64,000 nucleotides of DNA from Rhodamnia argentea. Taxonomy: Eukaryota; Streptophyta; Magnoliopsida; Myrtales; Myrtaceae. The translations under genes were made by a program, and so were the position numbers. Positions 46,475-60,215 of the stretch are shown piece by piece (position 1 is the stretch's first letter; the number at the start of each line of letters is the position of its first letter). Under the pieces are notes generated by a model, which was not told the origin of the DNA, did no database searches, and saw only the letters and a program-made list of their open reading frames with translations. The stretch is from assembly GCF_020921035.1 (NCBI RefSeq), contig NC_063155.1, forward strand, positions 17,131,311 to 17,195,310, in the 5' to 3' direction.

Positions 46475-48919
46475 TGTCGCGACCTAAAAATTAGTTTTTT
46501 TTAGGTTAACGGATTTTTAGGTTAATTAGATTAACTAACCTAATTCGGACTCTCCCAAGTCCTACCGAATCGCAACTTAGGTTCAATTACACGCCAAGAT
46601 TTTAAATTGGAGCCGCCACTAATCTTTTATAGTAGGTAGATTAGAAACCTAAATAAAGTATTCGGGAGAAAATACTTTATTTCATACGAACCAGAGATTA
46701 AATGGATTCGGGGACTTGGTCACATTAACTTTTCAATTAATGCCCTTTCGGTATCCGATTTTCATGAAAAAATCCTTAGTTTGATGATTTGAATTAATTT
46801 TTTTGGGGTTTTCTTTTATTAAATGCAATGCTAATGCAATCTACATATATGACATGTGAGATGTAATGACATGGCAAAAATACGTGACGTGGCATAATGA
46901 CGTGGCAAATATGCATGACAAGGAAAATATAATAATGAAACTAAACTATAATGCTATGCAATGTGGATGTTATTTTTTTGGTATATTTTTGTGTATTTTC
47001 GGATTCATGAAAAAATAAAGGTAAAAACTACCCTAACGTGAAGTAACATCTAATTTAACTTAAGAAATTGATTTCTCAAAGTCCTAATTTTATTAGAGTT
47101 ATTTTCATGCAAAAAGAGAAATGCGATTTAGCTTAAGAAAACGTGACATCTTTTTTGGGATTTTTTAGGAATTTATTTAAACCATGAAAATAATGAAATT
47201 TGAACAAAAATAAACAATATTGCCCATAAAGCACCTTTAAATCCGAAATTCCGATTTTTATTCACAACATCCCCCGAGATTAGGGTTAGCAAATGAATAT
47301 ATTATAAAATTACCGTCGTCCCTATATACATAGGGCAAACCTTGAAATTCTATTTAGGAATTAGCGATCCGCTCCTCGAGATCGAGGATTTGATATCTAA
47401 TTCACACGTACGGGCACGGTCGTACTTCGAGATCGAAGTCATATATTCCCTTTAATGTACGTTTTCCGAAGGACAAGGCACAAAGAGGGAGCATGTGTTA
47501 TGAGCAAGATTGTTTATTTAAATGCAAATTTTAACAAACAATCAATCACATGAACAAATAAATGTGCATAAGGACATAAAATGCAAAAGCCAAGGTTGAT
47601 TGAAGGTGATGCAGCAAAGCAACGTCTCAAAAGTCCTTTGACAGTCAATTAAAAGTTCATTCTTTTATGATCGAAAGGGTTTGCTCTATCAACTTTTAAT
47701 TACAAATTGATGCACGTTTAGCAAGATACAATAGTTTAAGTGCAAGTTATCAACTGAATAAGCATAAATCCACAATCTAAAGTTGCAACATGTTACCTTT
47801 TCCAAGCGAAAAATCTGCGCTGCGTAATCCGTCCAAAATAGCCGCTTTTTAGCTCAAATTTTCAGCAAATCAAGCTCCTAAATAGCCAAGACTCCACCAC
47901 CAGACGTAGCTTTGTTAGACTCAAATAACGACAAAAGAACGAGCTGTTTTACCACTCAAATAAGGCTGATTTGAGTGTGAACAGGGGCTGGACAACAGGG
48001 TGTTGACGACTTCGAGCGTGCTGATGAACCTTAGATGTTGACAAGGCTGCACGAGCTAAGTTGGGATGACGCAAGGCTGGACGATGGAGCTAGGACGCTG
48101 TGCTGGATGGCAGAAGGTGGCAGCATCTCGGTGGATGTCGGACGACAAGACGACGTCGGGATGATATGCCGCGGGGGGAAGATTTTCGACCAAAGCTTGC
48201 TTCGACCGAACACCTCTTGCCTTTTGCCTCTCTAAGCTCACGTGTATTTTTTCTATGACCGTCCCCCCAGAATGCGTGTGTGATGTGTCTTTATATAGTG
48301 GATTGCTAGGGCTTCTTCAAAGAATATCACAATTTTTCTTTTTCTTTTTTTTTTCTTGACCAAAATTCCTTTCTTCACATAAAGATATATTTTTCAATGA
48401 ATATCACACCCTTGCATGGTCAGAAACATAATCTCCGTCAGGCAAATCTTTTAGGGCGTGAACACATATCTTTTTTTTCCTCCCTTCACGTGCAGAAGAA
48501 GATTGGGCTTCAAGAATCAAATCTTTAACCAATTTGCTCTAATTCTTTCCTCTTTTGACCATGAAAATATATCTTTCCTCACTTGCATTGCATGCTTGGC
48601 CACGTATGACCTAGCCATGTCTTTTCCTTGCCTTTTATGATAATAAAATGTGGACTTCGGTTGATCCGAGCAAAACTCAATGCGATTCTCTGCTTAGACC
48701 AATTTTCAATTTACTAAGTCTAATGTATACTATTAAACTTAGAAATCACTCATTTAAGTCCATCCACCGTTACTCAGAATTAATGCGGATGTGATGCATG
48801 CGTGCTAAAAAAAAAAAAATAAAAAAATTGATTTGATTATTTTTGTTTAGAACTAGAATTAGTCCTAATTTTTATGCAAAATAAACGACTAAAACTGAAT
48901 ATCCAAAATTTAGGTGTCA
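46475..48919 (-). repeat. 3' LTR of the Tat/Ogre-like element
   Basis: Plus-strand text begins TGTCGCGACCTAAAAATTAG and ends AAATTTAGGTGTCA. It is nearly identical to 57270-59718. A TATA box (CACTATATAA on the minus strand, about 48291-48300) marks the promoter position. The start on the minus strand may extend two or three bases further (48922). Confidence 0.92.
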
Positions 48920-49326
48920 TGTGCTGCCCCTCTTTGAGTGGAGGCTCGCAGAGGTTTCGCTCAAAGATAAAAATTGAAACCTAAATTTTGGAAATGCAAA
49001 GGATGAAATATGAGTTTTGGTGGGAGTTTTAATCCCATTTTTGAATGCAAAGGAAATGATGCATGACGTGCAAGACTGTAAATAACATGCGTCAGAGCTT
49101 CTCTTTTTCCCATATTAGAGAAGCTTGCACATGGATCGCATATGAGAATACCTGTTTTACCGGATACCTCATAAGGTGACAATTCCCTTAATTTCCAAGC
49201 TTCTGATCCGAGGATCTCAATGTACTAGGCCCATCTATTACCGGAAACTTCTCCCGATGCGAGACGACGCAAGATCCGTAATGAAGAAATGTGCTTGAGT
49301 TATGGTTCAAGCTGCACCATCTTATC

Positions 49327-49607
49327 TCTTGGGGCTGCCATCGTTTTAGTGAGCCACCATGAGTTGGTAAAACGCTTCTCGCGACCTCCTCCGTTTTAGC
49401 GGGTCACGTATCAGCTGAAAATGTCTCTTGAGACCACCTCCGTTTTAGTGGGTCATCATGAGTCGGTAAAATTGTCTCTCGTGACTCCTCCATTTCAACG
49501 AGCCACTACGAGTGATAAAATGTCTCTCGGGACCACCTCCGTTTTAATGGGTCACCGTGAGTCGGTAAAATGTCTCTTGCGACCTTCTCCGTTTTAGCGG
49601 GTCTCTC
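49327..49607. repeat. ~58-bp tandem repeats inside the LTR element
   Basis: About five units share CGACC(T/A)CCTCCGTTTTAG.GGGTCA followed by .GAGT.GGTAAAA.GTCTCTCG. They lie in the internal region next to the 3' LTR, where Tat/Ogre elements commonly carry tandem arrays. Confidence 0.8.
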
Positions 49608-50932
49608 CGTATGAATGCAAGAGATGATGTGACGCCTGAAACTTGCCAAGACGATTCACAAAAAGAGTGTGATACAAACCTTGTTAGTATGCACACAAAA
49701 TGAACATGTCACGCTTACCTTATCAGCATAAACATAACATAGGTATGTCGCACGGACCTTATCAGCACGAACATACATAGGGATTAAAATGACAACCAAG
49801 GTCAATTTGGAAAAGGTTTAAGAAAACTTACCTGGATTTTCTGAGCAATGGTTAAGGAATAGCTAGGTTGATCGCATCATACCTATTCATTCACTTAAAA
49901 TAAAGCTGCAAATAATTGTGTTCATAACAAAAATGCAACATCCTAAGCCAAAATTTGTTCGCGTTACCAAGCTTCCATTGGAGAATTTATCAATGAGGAA
50001 ATTTGTTTGATCCTTTCGATAAATTTGATTAAGTTGAATGAGGAACCTTCGATCGGAAAGGACTTTTCATTTGCTCTCATGAAAAGGCTTTTGAAACCCC
50101 GGCCATTAATGCGGGCATGAGAAACACTCAAAACTGTCATCATCACACTCGACAAGGGTCTAGGTATTCTCGCAATTAGTATAACCGGACCAATCCATGC
50201 GGTCTTTTGCAAGGACTGTAATTCGGGCTCGGTCAAAGGTTGATCAAAGGGGACTCACCCGAGTCATTAGGCTTAGAAGTGAAATGAGATCTTGATCGGT
50301 TACATCGGGTTTACAAGCCAGGAACCTTGCAAAATGAGATAAAATGATCTTGCTTGCACTTCTTCGAGTGGCATTTATAAGCATTTGAAATCCTACGTTA
50401 GCTCAAGTGCCCCGATCCGAAGAGACTTCGGTAAGGGTTGTAACGTAGGTTCGGGGTAGGCTTGAAAATGAAAGGCTTATTTATAACAAAAGAGGTGTAT
50501 GAAGATGAGATCCGTGATCATCCATCCTTGTCGCTTTTAAGCGTGGATGTCACTACGAGCGAGCAATTTCTCTCGTTTCGCATCAAAAATGACTATCCAG
50601 GAGGAACATATTGTGAGCCAATCCAGTTGAGACCTCCTTCCATCCAAAGATTCACTTTTTTTTTTTTTACGGCAGCGGGCCTTTTTTTTAAGGCTACACT
50701 TGTTTTTCCCTTCTTTTGGGTGCACAGAATTTTTCGGATGCCCCAAATTTTCTACATGGTGAGCATTTGCTTTTCTTCCCCCTACTCCCGTTTTCTTCTC
50801 GGGATTCTTTTTTTTTTTTTTATAAAAAGAAAGGGGGGGTCTCATCTGAATCTTCTGCATATTTTGCCGATAGATCTTTTTGAGTTTCACTTTGCCCCAA
50901 GGCACTTTGCTCATTTGTCGGATGATCGGTTA

Positions 50933-51265
50933 TAAGAAATGAATTCGCCGCTCAAATTGGGTTAAGCAATGGATTACTGTATATGGTGTAGAAAAGAAAT
51001 GCTCTTCGTCATTTCTAGGGCACTTGAGCTAATACAGAACTCGTATGCAATAAATAAACTCGAAGATTGATGTTAATCCGAGCAAGAAAATTTCTAACCA
51101 TTTACCTCGTTCTGTTGGTAGAATTTCCTCGTCTATGCCCCGATGTAGGGTGGTTCTTGACAGGGGTAAAGAAATGAAACCACCGCTCAAAAGGGGTTAA
51201 TCAATGGATCACCCGTAGTATTTGGGATAGAGAACTGAATGCCTCTGTCATTTCGACTATCGTAT
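50933..51265. repeat. Two-copy direct repeat in the internal region
   Basis: AAGAAATGAA(T/A)(T/C)C.CCGCTCAAA..GGGTTAA.CAATGGAT occurs near 50935 and again near 51172, followed each time by GTA.T..GG.(A/G)TAGA and CTTCGTCATTTC-like text. It belongs to the non-coding internal part of the LTR element. Confidence 0.6.
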
Positions 51266-52999
51266 CTTTTGCGAGAAAACCTTTTACCTTGTGAAATGCG
51301 GAGCCTAGCTACCGCTCAACTCACTGGGGATTATGACGCTGAACGTGTGTAGAAATGGCTTGCCTTTCATCATCCTGTTATACCCCATTCTTGTTCATTC
51401 AATTTATCACATGTAGTTGTACTCCCTATTCAGAATTAGTAAATTAAACATGAAAAACAATCGGGCATAGATCATGCAAAGTGAGAGCATTTTTCAAACG
51501 TGCAAATGTGGCAATTCTCAAGCATCAGTCATGTTTCATGAAAATCTTATGCATTTTGCTTAGGAAACAGAGTATGAAAGAATGCAAGAAAATTATCGGG
51601 AATGAGGGAGCTCGAGTTGCCCTAGAACATATAAGTGGGTCGAGTTGGGTGAAGACTTGAGATGCTCCGGTTGCCTCCGTTCACTGGTGATCTAGTCGTA
51701 TGATCCTACAAGAAGGAAAATGTCATCTTCTAAATCGTACAATTCAGAGAAAAATACCCCCTTTACAAGCCGGGGTTCGCTATCGATTTGCCCCATTTTC
51801 AATCAGAAGGGTCTATGTCGGATGATCATAGCTTTGCCAAAATGTAGGATTGCCCCGGACATGGCTAGTGCGGGGATTTCGATTTCGGAGCTTTGGCAAA
51901 CAGTTTGTTTTCACGCTTGATCCCGCATAGAAAAGCGTGCATGAATAGGGTTATAAAAAGATGAAATGAGCAAAAATTTGAAGAGAAAAAAAAATTTGAA
52001 GAGCTTCTAATGGTCGATTTGCTTGGGCGAGAGCAATCATAGACATGTCTCCAAGCTTAATGCCTGCAAAAAGAGAAATAGAATGTTATATTTAGAAATG
52101 ATCGGGCAAGGCAAGAGATGCTCCCTTTGAGATTGGGCGGCTTTGGTTCGTCCTATCTTTCGTCAACCGACATAGCATAATCAATGGATCGGTCGAGGGC
52201 GAAGCATGGATTTGCTTCGACCGGCCAATGGATTGGTGCACAAGTTGGCTAATGTGATGCAACCGGTGAGCCGATCGAGGGATCGGGGTAAGGATTGCCC
52301 CAAGGATCATCATTTGGGTTGATCAAGGGACAGCCAAGCGTAATGTCGATCGATACAAGGGTTACCGAACATTTGATCGACGCCGATGATCGATGAACGT
52401 CCGGCTATGGAGCTACCGCAAGCAATGGATGAGGGCGAAGCATGGATCCGCCTCATATGGTCGAAGAATTAGGATCGGCCAAGGATTTTTAACTCGATCA
52501 TGAGCTTCATGAGGTTACCCGGTGTTGATTGGACCTCATGCACTATCCAGGTTGTGAATCCGCCTCTTGCCCCTTAATTAATTTTGAAACATATAGCACA
52601 TAGATCAGTAAGACAAATAGGGTTAAACCACGTGTTAACCAATTCTGAAGAATTTCCTTGAAAAACTCTTTTGTTTTCGAAAAACTTGGAACAAGACTTC
52701 TTGAGAAGCCCAACCCTCGGTGCTTACCATAGATGATAAATTATTCAATCGCTGGTTATCGTCATCGGGTTAGTTTGAGATACTTCAACAAGATTCAAAA
52801 TATAATGAAAAACATCTGTAATTTTATTGATATTAAATCAATTGAAATACATCTTATTGAAATTAAAATTAAAATCCTAAAGTGCAACATGGAATGAAAA
52901 GGGAAATCCTAGAAAACAGTAAAAGTTCCCACACAAGGGGAAATGAAAGCCTGAAAAATGGTTACTCTTGAGGGCCAGAGCCCATCCTCAATGATGATT

Positions 53000-54396
53000 C
53001 TTCAAACATCGCTTGAATGATTCGGTAGAGGATTGTTTTGAACATTCGGTTGGCTGCTTGTCCGAAACGAGAATGCCCCGGATTCGAGCAAGTCTTGGAT
53101 CCGATTCCCGAGAACGTTACGGTTATCCGTGTCGTGCCCCGGTTCACCTCGATGATAGTCGCACTTCTTGGTTGGATCATACTTTGCATAGCTCGTATAA
53201 TTTGGTCGCATGGGCTCGGTTGACAGCAAATCCTTTTTACGCAGGACGGCCGGGACTTGAGAGAGAGCTCCGGGTAGAGGCGTAAATTGCCGGGGCGGAC
53301 GTGCGTTCCCCTTCCGTTGTCGTACATTAAAGTTGGCTTCTTTGCTGTTAGGGATCTACACCGCCGGTGTCTGAGCAATGGGTTTTCGCGCATAGGTCAT
53401 GTTAACCTGGGGAGCAGACTCCTTGTCTTTCTTGACCGTGAACCGCTTATTACTTGTGCTAATATCGCCGTACCACCCCTTCTTCAAGCCATTTTCCACC
53501 TCCTCAGCCATTGAAATGAGATGGCTGAATGATGTTGCAGCAGTTCCAAGAACGCGAGATCGCACCGCTTGGGGAAGGGTGGAGACAAACAATCTCATGA
53601 GCTCGAGTTCGGGTGGCACTGGTTTCAACCGGGATGCCACATTCCTCCATCTAGTGGCATATTGCTTAATCGTTTCACCCTTCTTGATTTTCGATCGCTC
53701 CAGATCTTCCCTAGTGATGACGACATCAATGTTGAAACCGAAGTGTCGGACAAATTCGTTGGCCACCTTCTCCCCGTCTTCCATGCCGTAGATCTTGTAG
53801 TCCGTGTACCACGTCATAGCCGCATCCTTCAAACTAGCCTGGAAGGTTTGAACCATCGAGGGTCTATTAGTTGCGTATTTGTTCATTCTCACTTGGTACA
53901 TTTGGACATGCTGCACTGGATTGGAAGTGCCATTGTATTTCTCGAAGTCGGGCATCTTGAATTTCTCCGGAACATTAACCTTTGAAAAGGCATCAAAATC
54001 AATCTGCGGTATGTTGTGCGTTCCCTCCACTTCACGTATCCTCTGTTCCATCCGGGCTAGGAGCTTGGCCGTCTCATCATTTGGTCCCGTAGCCACGGGG
54101 CTGGCATGGGGAATTGGGATCAAGGGTGGCGCGCTCGAGCCTATGCCCGTGACGATCACATCTTCTAACGGCATTGTCTGATAATGGGTAGCTTCCGGAG
54201 CTTTGCCGGAATTATTCGCCTGAGGAATCAGAGTGGAAGCAATCGGTGGTGGAGTAGGGCTAGATAATTGAAGCTTAGCCGTGAAGCTTGCCATCATTTC
54301 CTCCATCTTTTGGGACATCATTCCTTCAAATCGCTTAGTTAAGGTGCCAAGCTGCTCATTCAAAGCCTCACGGACCGCGGCGTTGATGTCGGCCAT
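53000..54396 (-). mobile_element. gag region of the Tat/Ogre-like element
   Basis: The open part at 53356-54396 (346 residues) starts MADINAAVREALNEQLGTLT. It has a Pro-rich linker, then the retrotransposon gag core: VPEKFKMPDFEKYNGTSNPV, later MTWYTDYKIYG, ETIKQYATRWRNVASRLKP and the MAEEVENG region. This corresponds to the Retrotrans_gag fold that forms the virus-like particle. Gag-like text continues to about 53000. No pol-type domains were recognised beyond it. Confidence 0.85.
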
Positions 54397-55274
54397 TCTC
54401 TTTGCGACCGATCGAGTAAAGTGCGGATGATCCGTGATAGATTACCTGCATGAGGCGATAATATGGTTAGTACAACACACAAGAGAGCTTGGGTCGATCC
54501 ATGGCTCAACTAGACTCACGAACATCACATGACTAGACTCATGACCTTGATGCGGGGGATCTCTGTTTTTCGTCGGGTTTTAGAGAAAAATTCGTGAAAA
54601 ATCATTGAATGGTCGAAACGATCTGAAAATTTACAGACTTGTAGCCAAGAGGCTGACGAACAATTTTCATGTTGAGCAATGAGGCTGGAAATGAACAGAT
54701 CAAATCAGTTTAATGTGTCTTTCCGAAAAAACATGTTCAAAAAACTGTTCTGTCCGCCTATAGTTAAAAAAACGAAGGACCCTCTTAAATTGTGAATTTA
54801 ATTCTGAAATTTTGTAGGCTGATATTTGAAATATAGATCTACAACTTTCATGTAATACGGCACATTTACTAGTAGTAAATCGCAAAACGAATCTATAGTC
54901 TGAGAACGTGCGAGATTCTAGCCTGCTTTCTCTGGCCATTAATTCTATAATAAATAGAAAACACACTGGATTACCACGAAATTTTCCAACACGATGGTTC
55001 AAGTTCTTATGAACATTTTTCATTTGAAGTGAGGAAACTGAATCCAACAGGAAAAGGGTGTAAAAATTCTTACAGCACAGCAAGGTCAGAATGAGAACAG
55101 AACTGTTTTATTTATCCGAAACTGCAATTAAAGGATAACAAGCCTAACACTTGACGAAAGTTTCCCTAACAAGAGGCCTAGGAAAATAAAGAACGTGTCC
55201 AGACATCGAAAATAAAATTAATTAAATGTAAGACCAATAACCAAACAACTCAATGACGATACGATCTCGATTTA

Positions 55275-56588
55275 CTACTTCAAGAGAGCATTCTTGTTTT
55301 TCAACTGTTTCAATGCCCGTGTCGCCTCTGCCGCTTTCCTCTTTGCCCACTCCAATTGCTGCGTGAGATCTTCCACTTGAGCATGAAGAGTAGCCGTAGG
55401 TCGCACCTCTGGGATTACCGGTCGTAAGGCTTCAGGAATTGAATGCTTCTTGATGTATTGAGGGGTGGCATGATATATCTTTTCATTGCCCAGCAACTCC
55501 TTCCTCGGTAGCTTGAGCTTGGATGGCCGACAAAAATCCCACAATGAGCGGATGGTAATCACCGATTGTTCACGCTCCGGGACCTTGACGGTGAAGTCGA
55601 GCCGAACACCTTCGGCCTCTAGGGGTGGTGGCAAGGTCCGGACAACTCCGTATTGACGTGCCACCCGTAGTGGATAATACTCAGTAGCTCCGGTGAATCC
55701 GAGCAAAGGGATTGGTCTTGCACCAGCGCTTGCCAAACGAGCCATACCTATCTTGAACCAACTAGCTTGCCGGAGGAAACCCCTAGGTTCCGGATCCTCT
55801 AACAATCCTATCCACTCACAAAAATGGTAATCTGGAATTTTATCCTGTTTTTCTTTGAAAACCATGATCGAGGGAGAAAAATTTCTGAGCTTTTCCACTG
55901 TTACAAGATTTTGACATCATTTAATATGAGAAAGGAACCATATTTGCAAAAGCTCAGCCGAACCTTTAAAAGTACCACATTTATCTCGCTTATACTTGTT
56001 CAAAGACATAAAAGTTTCCGCCAATATTGCGTTGACGAAATTTTTCTCTTCACAAACTTGTTGAACGCAGTAAGCTTTCTTTGGGTTAATCGAATTTTTA
56101 CAATGTGGAAAGATTACTAATCCAAAGAAAGCCAGCAAGAAAATTTTCCCTTTTTGCAATGAAATAGCTTGATTAAAACATTCGGTCAAGAACGAGAATG
56201 AGCAATTCCCGTAATTAGCTTTTAAATTTCTTTGAACTTCAGCTATTCCAATATTCAAAAATTCAGCAAGCAAGAGTGGAGGATCGGCACCGATATATGG
56301 ACTAATAGGTTCCGGATCTAGGGACTTTCCAATGAGCATGCTATATTCCTCTAAAGTAGGGTTAAGCTCATGCTTACCGAATATAAACGTCGAGGTCTCG
56401 GGGCACCAAAAATGAGCAATCGCCTGAATAAGCCCGGTACGGACCCGTATCTCACAAAAGTGCACCAAACGCCCCAATCTGCGCTCCACATAATCTCGAG
56501 CTATGCTGTCCAGCTGAGTAAACCAACCGCCTAGTCCCTTCTTGGGCATTGGAACAGTTCGGATGTTCTTGCATTCCATGCGCTCCAT
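55275..56588 (-). mobile_element. ORF1-like region (Ogre/Tat extra ORF, DUF7745-like)
   Basis: Upstream of gag, the minus strand encodes text such as GLIQAIAHFWCPETSTFIFG, HELNPTLEEYSMLIGKSLDP and, further on, WIGLLEDPEPRGFLRQASWF, ending in a Lys/Ala-rich coiled-coil-like tail. This matches the extra ORF that many Ogre/Tat elements carry before gag, a plant family of unknown function that I recall as DUF7745-like. It is a fossil and its function is unknown. Confidence 0.7.
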
Positions 56589-57269
56589 GAAGTAGTAAAT
56601 CGAGACACGACCAACCTAATTGCCATAGACAGACCGAAATAGTACACGAAGATAAGTAATTTGCACGAAAAGGATCAGAAAGCTTACCCACCAACATTAT
56701 GACATTACACGGACATGCACGTGACGAGTGTCAGGTGTGTGCCCTTTTTTTATGATTTTTTTTTGAAAAAGTTCGAAATCTTAAAGACAAACCGTACCAA
56801 ATTAGATTGGTCAATGCTCAGCCTTTAAGAATTTCATTTAGGTCGAGGGTCCATTCCATGCTATGAGATTATAGCCAAGTTGGGTGATCCTCCATACCAA
56901 AGCTCGGGATCGAAGATGGGGTCACCCATTCCTTGTGATCGAGGCTAAGGAGATTCCCAATCTTGATACCATCCTAAATTTTACTAAGGTTTTGAAAATG
57001 GTGTAGTGCAAACAAATGAAAATTCATGCACAAGAGTTTATGATTCCCAAGATATTAAATTACAATATGACACAACTATCAATCATCCAAAACAAAAGTC
57101 GGATAGTCGGAAAATCAATATAACAATTAACGCCCAAAGAAAAGGAAAAAAAACGAACAAATTACAAATCCAAATCATCAATCAAGGAGAATCAACATGA
57201 AAATCACTTAGGCTTAAGTCCATCAGAATTTTTTCGGAAAAAATTACGTCCCCAAGCAGAGTCGCTAAC

Positions 57270-59718
57270 TGTCGCGACCTAAAAATTAGTTTTTTTTAGG
57301 TTAACGGATTTTTAGGTTAATTAGATTAACTAACCTAATTCGGACTCTCCCAAGTCCTACTGAATCGTAACTTAGGTTCAATTACACGCCAAGATTTTAA
57401 ATTGGAGCCGCCACTAATCTTTTATAGTAGGTAGATTAGAAACTTAAATAAAGTATTCGGGAGAAAATACTTTATTTCATATGAACCAGAGATTAAATGG
57501 ATTCAGGGACTTGGTTACATTAACTTTTCAATTAATGCCCTTTCGGTACCCGATTTTCATGAAAAAATCCTTAGTTTGATGATTTGAATTAATTTTTTTG
57601 GGGTTTTCTTTTATTAAATGCAATGCTAATGCAATCTACCTATATGACATGTGAGATGTAATGACATGGCAAAAATACGTGACGTGGCATAATGACGTGG
57701 CAAATATGCATGACAAGGAAAATATAATAATGAAACTAAACTATAATGCTATGCAACGTGGATGTTATTTTTTTGGTATATTTTTGTGTATTTTCGGATT
57801 CATGAAAAAATAAAGGTAAAAACTACCCTAACGTGAAGTAACATCTAATTTAACTTAAGAAATTGATTTCTCAAAGTCCTAATTTTATTAGAGTTATTTT
57901 CATGCAAAAAGAGAAATGCGATTTAGCTTAAGAAAACGTGACATCTTTTTTGGGATTTTTTAGGAATTTATTTAAACCATGAAAATAATGAAATTTGAAC
58001 AAAAATAAACAATATTGCCCATAAAGCACCTTTAAATCCGAAATTCCGATTTTTATTCACAACATCCCCCGAGATTAGGGTTAGCAAATGAAAATATTAT
58101 AAAATTACCGTCGTCCCTATATACATAGGGCAAACCTTGAAATTCTATTTAGGAATTAGCGATCCGCTCCTCGAGATCGAGGATTTGATATCTAATTCAC
58201 ACGTACGGGCATGGTCGTACTTCGAGATCGAAGTCATATATTCCCTTTAATGTACGTTTTCCGAAGGACAAGGCACAAAGAGGGAGCATGTGTTATGAGC
58301 AAGATTGTTTATTTAAATACAAATTTTAACAAACAATCAATCACATGAACAAATAAATATGCATAAGGACATAAAATGCAAAAGCCAAGGTTGATTGAAG
58401 GTGATGCAGCAAAGCAACGTCTCAAAAGTCCTTTGACAGTCAATTAAAAGTTCATTCTTTTATGATCGAAAGGGTTTGCTCTATCAACTTTTAATTACAA
58501 ATTGATGCACGTTTAGCAAGATACAATAGTTTAAGTGCAAGTTATCAACTGAATAAGCATAAATCCACAATCTAAAGTTGCAACATGTTACCTTTTCCAA
58601 GCGAAAAATCTGCGCTGCGTAATCCGTCCAAAATAGCCGCTTTTTAGCTCAAATTTTCAGCAAATCAAGCTCCTAAATAGCCAAGACTCCACCACCAGAC
58701 GTAGCTTTGTTAGACTCAAATAACGACAAAAGAACAAGCTATTTTACCACTCAAATTAGGCTGATTTGAGTGTGAACAGGGGCTGGACAACAGGGTGTTG
58801 ACGACTTCGAGCGTGCTGATGAACCTTAGATGTTGACAAGGCTGCACGAGCTAAGTTGGGATGACGCAAGGCTGGACGATGGAGCTAGGACGCTGTGCTG
58901 GATGGCAGAAGGTGGCAGCATCTCGGTGGATGTCGGACGACAAGACGACGTCGGGATGATATGCCGCGGGGGGAAGATTTTCGACCAAAGCTTGCTTCGA
59001 CCGAACACCTCTTGCCTTTTGCCTCTCTAAGCTCACGTGTATTTTTTCTATGACCGTCCCCCCAGAATGCGTGTGTGATGTGTCTTTATATAGTGGATTG
59101 CTAGGGCTTCTTCAAAGAATATCACAATTTTTCTTTTTCTTTTTTTTTTCTTGACCAAAATTCCTTTCTTCACATAAAGATATATTTTTCAATGAATATC
59201 ACACCCTTGCATGGTCAGAAACATAATCTCCGTCAGGCAAATCTTTTAGGGCGTGAACACATATCTTTTTTTTCCTCCCTTCACGTGCAGAAGAAGACTG
59301 GGCTTCAAGAATCAAATCTTTAACCAATTTGCTCTAATTCTTTCCTCTTTTGACCATGAAAATATATCTTTCCTCACTTGCATTGCATGCTTGGCCACGT
59401 ATGACCTAGCCATGTCTTTTCCTTGCCTTTTATGATAATAAAATGTGGACTTCGGTTGATCCGAGCAAAACTCAATGCGATTCTCTGCTTAGACCAATTT
59501 TCAATTTACTAAGTCTAATGTATACTATTAAACTTAGAAATCACTCATTTAAGTCCATCCACCGTTACTCGGAATTAATGCGGATGTGATGCATGCGTGC
59601 TAAAAATAAAAAAAATAAAAAAATTGATTTGATTATTTTTGTTTAGAACTAGAATTAGTCCTAATTTTTATGCAAAATAAACGACTAAAAAGGAATATCC
59701 AAAATTTAGGTGTCAACA
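57270..59718 (-). repeat. 5' LTR of the Tat/Ogre-like element
   Basis: It is the partner of 46475-48919, with about 21 differences in 2.45 kb. TATA box at about 59085-59094. It directly abuts the GCAGC target duplication at 59719 and, on its inner side, the primer-binding-like sequence. Confidence 0.92.
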
Positions 59719-60215
59719 GCAGCATATTGAGCTAATGTTTCTTTATAAACTTTTTCATTGTAACGAAATGAAGGAGGAGTGTTAGGATCGGCATACCCAG
59801 AAATTTGTTGGTGGCTGGTGTCGATCCCCGCTTGCATTGCACGTTTTGATCTTAGATTCCGTTTAAATGTTCCATAGCAACCTCCACCTGCATAATCGTA
59901 TGTTGTTCCACAATATTTACATTTTACCCGATACTTGTTTTCGCCTAAATGTTTCTTCGTGAAGTGTTTTCAAATGTTGGATGTACCCTCCCCGTTCTGA
60001 CTCCCGTGTTGTCAACGTTTTTTCGATACCGATAGGAGGATGAAGACTTTCTTGCGTTGGAACGTGCTTGACATTAAGAGTAACGTTGATATTATCATGT
60101 TCATCTACCTAACATGTAAATTCATGAGGATCATATTCATAAAATAAAGATAATCAGATTCCCCCATCCGCATCGCGCTCTTTCCCCCGTCACCGGATCT
60201 GCTTCCACTTGCCAT
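59719..60215 (-). pseudogene. hAT transposase, N-terminal part with BED-type zinc finger
   Basis: The start is MASGSRSGDGGKSAMRMGES at 60215, minus strand. A frame change follows, then VKCKYCGTTYDYAGGGCYGT and FKRNLRSKRAMQ, a BED-like zinc finger whose His ligand position appears altered (KRAMQ instead of K-H). The text then runs up to NEKVYKETLAQYAA at the LTR insertion point and resumes on the far side at 46474 (AIDCLPFNVGENFDF). Confidence 0.75.

Larger units (their letters stand above)
46475..59718 (-). mobile_element. Tat/Ogre-like Ty3 LTR retrotransposon, pol-less, young
   Basis: The 13.2-kb element lies on the minus strand inside the hAT transposon. LTRs occupy about 46475-48919 and 57270-59718 (about 2.45 kb each), with outer ends TGTTGACACC and GGTCGCGACA. 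A perfect 5-bp target duplication, GCAGC, is at 46470-46474 and 59719-59723. The primer site (GCGACTCTGCTTGGGGA, just inside 57270) and purine tract (CAAAGAGGGGCAGC, near 48923-48936) are in place. It has an ORF1-like and a gag region, but no protease, reverse transcriptase or integrase was recognised. The LTRs differ at about 21 positions by eye (about 0.9%), suggesting well under a million or so years. It is broken, with a few breaks in its coding parts, and would be non-autonomous. Confidence 0.9.

Noticed and set aside
48031-48640. Short open frames inside the LTR, repeated at 58826-59435
   Set aside because: They recur only because they lie in the two LTR copies, and show no protein family.
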